DNA of 64,000 bases. Source: Acinetobacter bereziniae LMG 1003 = CIP 70.12 (GTDB taxonomy: Bacteria > Pseudomonadota > Gammaproteobacteria > Pseudomonadales > Moraxellaceae). The stretch's first letter is position 1; each line of letters begins with the position of its first letter. Below, in pieces: positions 61,519 to 64,000 of this stretch. The stretch lies in contig NZ_KB849756.1 in NCBI RefSeq assembly GCF_000368925.1, positions 2,506,416 through 2,570,415 on the forward strand, read 5' to 3'. The notes beneath the pieces are model-generated. The model did no database searches. It was not told the DNA's origin and was given only the letters and a program-made list of their open reading frames with translations. The position numbers and the translations under genes are program-made.

Positions 61519-61854
61519 TTAGAAAATACGTGAGCTGTGCATATAGTGATTGCTCACTTGATTATAGCTTTGCATGATCTGTTGGCTATTATTACTGCTC
61601 AGTGCTGAATTAAATTGATGCATATAATCGAGTAATTGTGATTTTGCTTTGGTTGCAAACTCAGCAGTGATGGCTTGATCTTCATAGAGTAAAACATAGT
61701 TTTTGGCAAAGCCATAAATGATAAACAATGCTGTTTTCTCAAAGTCTGATTCGCAATCAAGAATTTGATCTTCACAGTTTATTTTCAGTTGTTTAAAGGC
61801 ATCTGTACCAAAAGGAAGGTTTTGGAATTGCTCCAAAATAGCTGAGAACGTCAT
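61519..61854 (-). CDS. Small hypothetical protein, helical
   Basis: A 111-residue soluble protein that I do not recognise. It is predicted nearly all helical (FSAILEQFQNLPFGTDAFKQ, FATKAKSQLLDYMHQFNSAL), with two cysteines close together (INCEDQILDCES). No signal peptide. It sits alone between the AraC gene (convergent) and ahpC (divergent). Confidence 0.55.
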   Translation of the reverse strand: MTFSAILEQFQNLPFGTDAFKQLKINCEDQILDCESDFEKTALFIIYGFAKNYVLLYEDQAITAEFATKAKSQLLDYMHQFNSALSSNNSQQIMQSYNQVSNHYMHSSRIF

Positions 61855-62053
61855 TTTTTAAAGTCCACGCAAAAAGAAAATCTACAGATTAATTCTTGCG
61901 AGGTCAAGCAACTTTGCAAGAACAACATGAAAATCCTTTTAATTCATAAAACCGATTTATTTTATTAAAAACTACAGTTTTACCGATTTAAATATTTTTC
62001 GTATAGTGGCTTCACAGATAAGCAATCCCTGAAACGAATTGAAGGAAGACCAC

Positions 62054-62617
62054 ATGAGTTTAATCAATACTGAAGTTAAAGCATTCAACGCAACAGCATA
62101 TAAAAACGGTGAATTTATTGAAGTGTCTGAAAAAGATTTCTTTGGTAAATGGTCAGTTGTATTTTTCTATCCTGCGGATTTTACCTTTGTTTGTCCGACA
62201 GAGTTAGGTGATCTCGCCGATAATTATGCAGAATTCCAGAAAATGGGTGTCGAAATTTATTCAGTCTCTACAGATACTCACTTTACCCATAAAGCTTGGC
62301 ATGACAATTCAGACGAAATCAAAAAGATTCAATATCCAATGATTGGTGATCCAACTTGGGCATTGGCAAAAAACTTTGAAGTGCTGATTGAAGCTGAAGG
62401 TCTTGCAGACCGTGGGACATTTGTCATTGATCCTGAAGGTAAGATTCAAATCGTAGAAATCAATGCCGGCGGTATTGGTCGTGATGCACAAGAGCTATTG
62501 CGTAAAGTCAAAGCTGCACAATATGTCCATACTCACCCAGGTGAAGTTTGCCCAGCAAAATGGAAAGAAGGTGATGCGACACTTGCGCCATCAATTGACC
62601 TGATTGGTAAAATCTAA
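62054..62617 (+). CDS. ahpC: Alkyl hydroperoxide reductase, peroxiredoxin AhpC
   Basis: A 187-residue typical 2-Cys peroxiredoxin. The peroxidatic Cys47 lies in YPADFTFVCPTELGD, and the resolving Cys166 in HPGEVCPAKW. It reduces hydrogen peroxide and alkyl peroxides. The ATG at 62054 is preferred over TTG 62039 because GAAGGAAG lies 6–12 bases upstream. No ahpF follows directly; the next gene is a convergent LysR gene beyond a bidirectional terminator. Confidence 0.96.
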   Translation: MSLINTEVKAFNATAYKNGEFIEVSEKDFFGKWSVVFFYPADFTFVCPTELGDLADNYAEFQKMGVEIYSVSTDTHFTHKAWHDNSDEIKKIQYPMIGDPTWALAKNFEVLIEAEGLADRGTFVIDPEGKIQIVEINAGGIGRDAQELLRKVKAAQYVHTHPGEVCPAKWKEGDATLAPSIDLIGKI

Positions 62618-62640
62618 TTGTTCAATCATTTTTAGTCTCA

Positions 62641-62673
62641 AAAAAAACCAGAAGTGCTACTTCTGGTTTTTTT
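62641..62673. terminator. Bidirectional intrinsic terminator
   Basis: AAAAAAACCAGAAG, loop TGCTA, CTTCTGGTTTTTTT between convergent ahpC and the LysR gene. Confidence 0.92.
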
Positions 62674-62682
62674 AAATTGGCT

Positions 62683-63606
62683 TTAGAGAACATAACCCTC
62701 TTGTTGAGGGGCATAAGCACGGATGCCTTCAACAAGATCCTCAATGAGTTTTTCCATCACTAAGCGTTGTCCTTTTCTGGATGCATAAACCAGTTGTACA
62801 GTCCCGATATTGGAACACCATTCAGGTAAAATATGAATCAAACGACCCGAAACAATATCTTGTTCTACGGTTAAATAAGGCAGATCGGCAATGCCTAAAC
62901 CATCCAAAACTGCATAATAGGCACCCATCAAGTCATTGCTCTTGATACGCGGTTGCAGAGGAATATCGATTTCCTCTTGTTGCTCGTTATGATGTAAATG
63001 CCAATGATAATGCTGTTTGTCTGTACCTAAAACAATGCTTGGAAATTCACATAACTCGGTGACATGCTGAATTTCACGGTCGCCTAAAAGTTCAGGACTA
63101 ATGACTAAGCAATGCGTGGTTTTAATAATGTCACGCACAATGATACTAGAGTCTTCATTCATGGTGAAATTGGTACGAATCGCCAAATCAATATCATCAT
63201 GCAAAACATCGATACGTCGACTGGTCAATGCTAATTCAACATTGACCTTGGGATATTTTTTTAAAAACTGATTTAAAATAGGACGAACTTGGTGTTCTAA
63301 CATCACGGGAGGGCAACTAATTTTAATCAGTCCCTGCAATTCAACTTTTTGTTTTAATAATACATTCTGTGCAGTATCAGCTTGATCAATAATCTTGGAG
63401 CATTCTTCAAAAAATTCTTGCCCTAAAGGTGTGACTTTAAAATGCCGTGTCGAACGTTGAATTAAAGTGACATTGAATTTTGCTTCCAAATCCAAAATAC
63501 GTCGGCTAAGTTTTGACTTGGTAATGTTACTGGCTTCACTTGCAGCACTAAATCCGCCATGCTTTACAACCAAATAAAAATAATAGTAGTCGTCAAAAGA
63601 ATGCAC
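62683..63606 (-). CDS. LysR-family transcriptional regulator
   Basis: A 307-residue LTTR. The winged helix is YYYFYLVVKHGGFSAASEAS, then NITKSKLSRRILDLEAKFNV and LIQRSTRHFKVTPLGQEFFE, close to the DhcR/CrgA-like AaeR group with SKLSRR in place of the common SAVSRQ. The effector domain follows (LKISCPPVMLEHQVRPILNQ). Its target is probably the isochorismatase-family gene immediately upstream on the same strand, or a distant gene. A perfect 32-bp palindrome lies 72 bases upstream. Confidence 0.88.
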   Translation of the reverse strand: MHSFDDYYYFYLVVKHGGFSAASEASNITKSKLSRRILDLEAKFNVTLIQRSTRHFKVTPLGQEFFEECSKIIDQADTAQNVLLKQKVELQGLIKISCPPVMLEHQVRPILNQFLKKYPKVNVELALTSRRIDVLHDDIDLAIRTNFTMNEDSSIIVRDIIKTTHCLVISPELLGDREIQHVTELCEFPSIVLGTDKQHYHWHLHHNEQQEEIDIPLQPRIKSNDLMGAYYAVLDGLGIADLPYLTVEQDIVSGRLIHILPEWCSNIGTVQLVYASRKGQRLVMEKLIEDLVEGIRAYAPQQEGYVL

Positions 63607-63677
63607 AGCTATATCTCTGAATTGGGTTGTTTAGATCATATCACTGATAGGAAAATACACTCAATCATATCCACTCA

Positions 63678-63709
63678 AAATAGAAATGTAAGCGCTTACA
63701 TTTCTATTT
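63678..63709. promoter_or_regulatory. Perfect 32-bp palindrome
   Basis: Each 16-base arm (AAATAGAAATGTAAGC and its exact complement) meets at the centre without a loop. The core TGTAAGCGCTTACA resembles operators of LacI-type repressors. It lies between the isochorismatase-family gene (stop 63724) and the LysR start (63606), both on the minus strand; no strong U-tract follows, so operator or weak terminator are both possible. Confidence 0.6.
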
Positions 63710-63723
63710 GAGAGCAGATTGTC

Positions 63724-63999
63724 TTATTTTTGAGAAGTATTCTGATTGTAACTGTTGATCAGGTTACGGTAGTCAGGTATATGGTTGGCAAATAATGTAC
63801 CTAAACCTTCGATATCATTGCGCCAGTCACGATGTAATTCACAGGCAGCACCAAACCAAGTCATTAACTGTGCCCCTGCACTGCTCATACGATCCCAAGC
63901 TGAATCACGAGTGAGTGGATTGAAAGTGCCAGAAGCATCGGTAATCACAAACACATCAAAGTCTTCTTCAAGGGCTGAAAGGGCAGGAAAAGCCACACA
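63724..63999 (-). CDS. Isochorismatase-family hydrolase (YcaC-like), partial
   Basis: Only the C-terminal 91 residues are inside the window; the frame is open to the right edge. The first visible codon encodes Cys in CVAFPALSALEE, the catalytic cysteine position of YcaC-type hydrolases. DVFVITDASGTFNPLTRDSA, GAQLMTWFGAACELHRDWRN and the end NHIPDYRNLINSY match that group closely. The 90-residue frame that starts at 63996 is a fragment, not a full gene. Substrate unknown. Confidence 0.85.
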   Translation of the reverse strand, partial: CVAFPALSALEEDFDVFVITDASGTFNPLTRDSAWDRMSSAGAQLMTWFGAACELHRDWRNDIEGLGTLFANHIPDYRNLINSYNQNTSQK

Positions 64000-64000
64000 A

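Overview
The window is chromosomal DNA from a gammaproteobacterium, almost certainly Acinetobacter. Supporting this are the A+T-rich base composition, the gene order crc–pyrE, gshB–murG–murC–ddl–ftsQ–ftsA–ftsZ–lpxC, a homodimeric-type aceE with a three-lipoyl aceF, and protein sequences that read as typical Acinetobacter orthologues. I cannot fix the species. There is no tRNA, rRNA, CRISPR array or prophage that I can see. The only clear mobile element is one IS4-family insertion sequence.

Layout. 1–3014: 3' part of a urea ABC transporter operon (urtB partial, urtC, urtD, urtE). 3015–12710: envelope and accessory genes (a Tsx-like outer-membrane protein, a ribosome-hibernation-type factor, an ankyrin-like protein, a putative outer-membrane channel, a glutathione S-transferase, two adjacent GGDEF genes, an HSL-type hydrolase, a DUF2147 protein). 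12711–15700: an Spx/ArsC-like reductase, a probable small RNA rich in GGA motifs, crc/exonuclease III and pyrE. 15701–19100: VanW and methyltransferase genes, then an IS4-family element that has split a DUF3565 gene. 19120–29860: gshB, the division and wall cluster murG to ftsZ, lpxC, a DciA-like DUF721 gene and an M23 peptidase. 30141–34840: pyruvate dehydrogenase E1 and E2. 34975–35800: a probable yybP-ykoY manganese riboswitch ahead of a TMEM165/GDT1-family transporter. 36016–42880: a flavodiiron-like metallohydrolase, a cysteine-cluster protein, guaB, glmM, pdxH and recJ. 43150–44964: a YqjI-like PadR regulator, a Fur-like regulator with degenerate metal sites, DUF3861, DUF2798 and a tiny His-rich membrane ORF. 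45063–64000: mixed metabolic, transport and stress genes (pirin, OsmC, GST, dinB, GH25 lysozyme, MFS pumps, a choice-of-anchor lipoprotein, tenA, a DUF475 membrane protein, ssb, a DMT exporter with AraC regulator, ahpC, LysR, and a partial isochorismatase-family gene).

Most of the window is housekeeping. The parts most worth a second look are the GGA-rich RNA next to crc, which looks like a CsrA-sequestering RNA; a second orphan promoter–hairpin unit at about 10810–10931; a GGDEF protein that has lost its catalytic motif but kept the c-di-GMP inhibitory-site motif; the YqjI/Fur-like/His-rich cluster with a perfect 18-bp operator-like palindrome; a membrane protein with a possible primase-like fold next to a lysozyme; the exactly reconstructable IS insertion; and several unexplained perfect palindromes. 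All assignments come from reading the sequence and from memory of protein families. No search or folding program was run.
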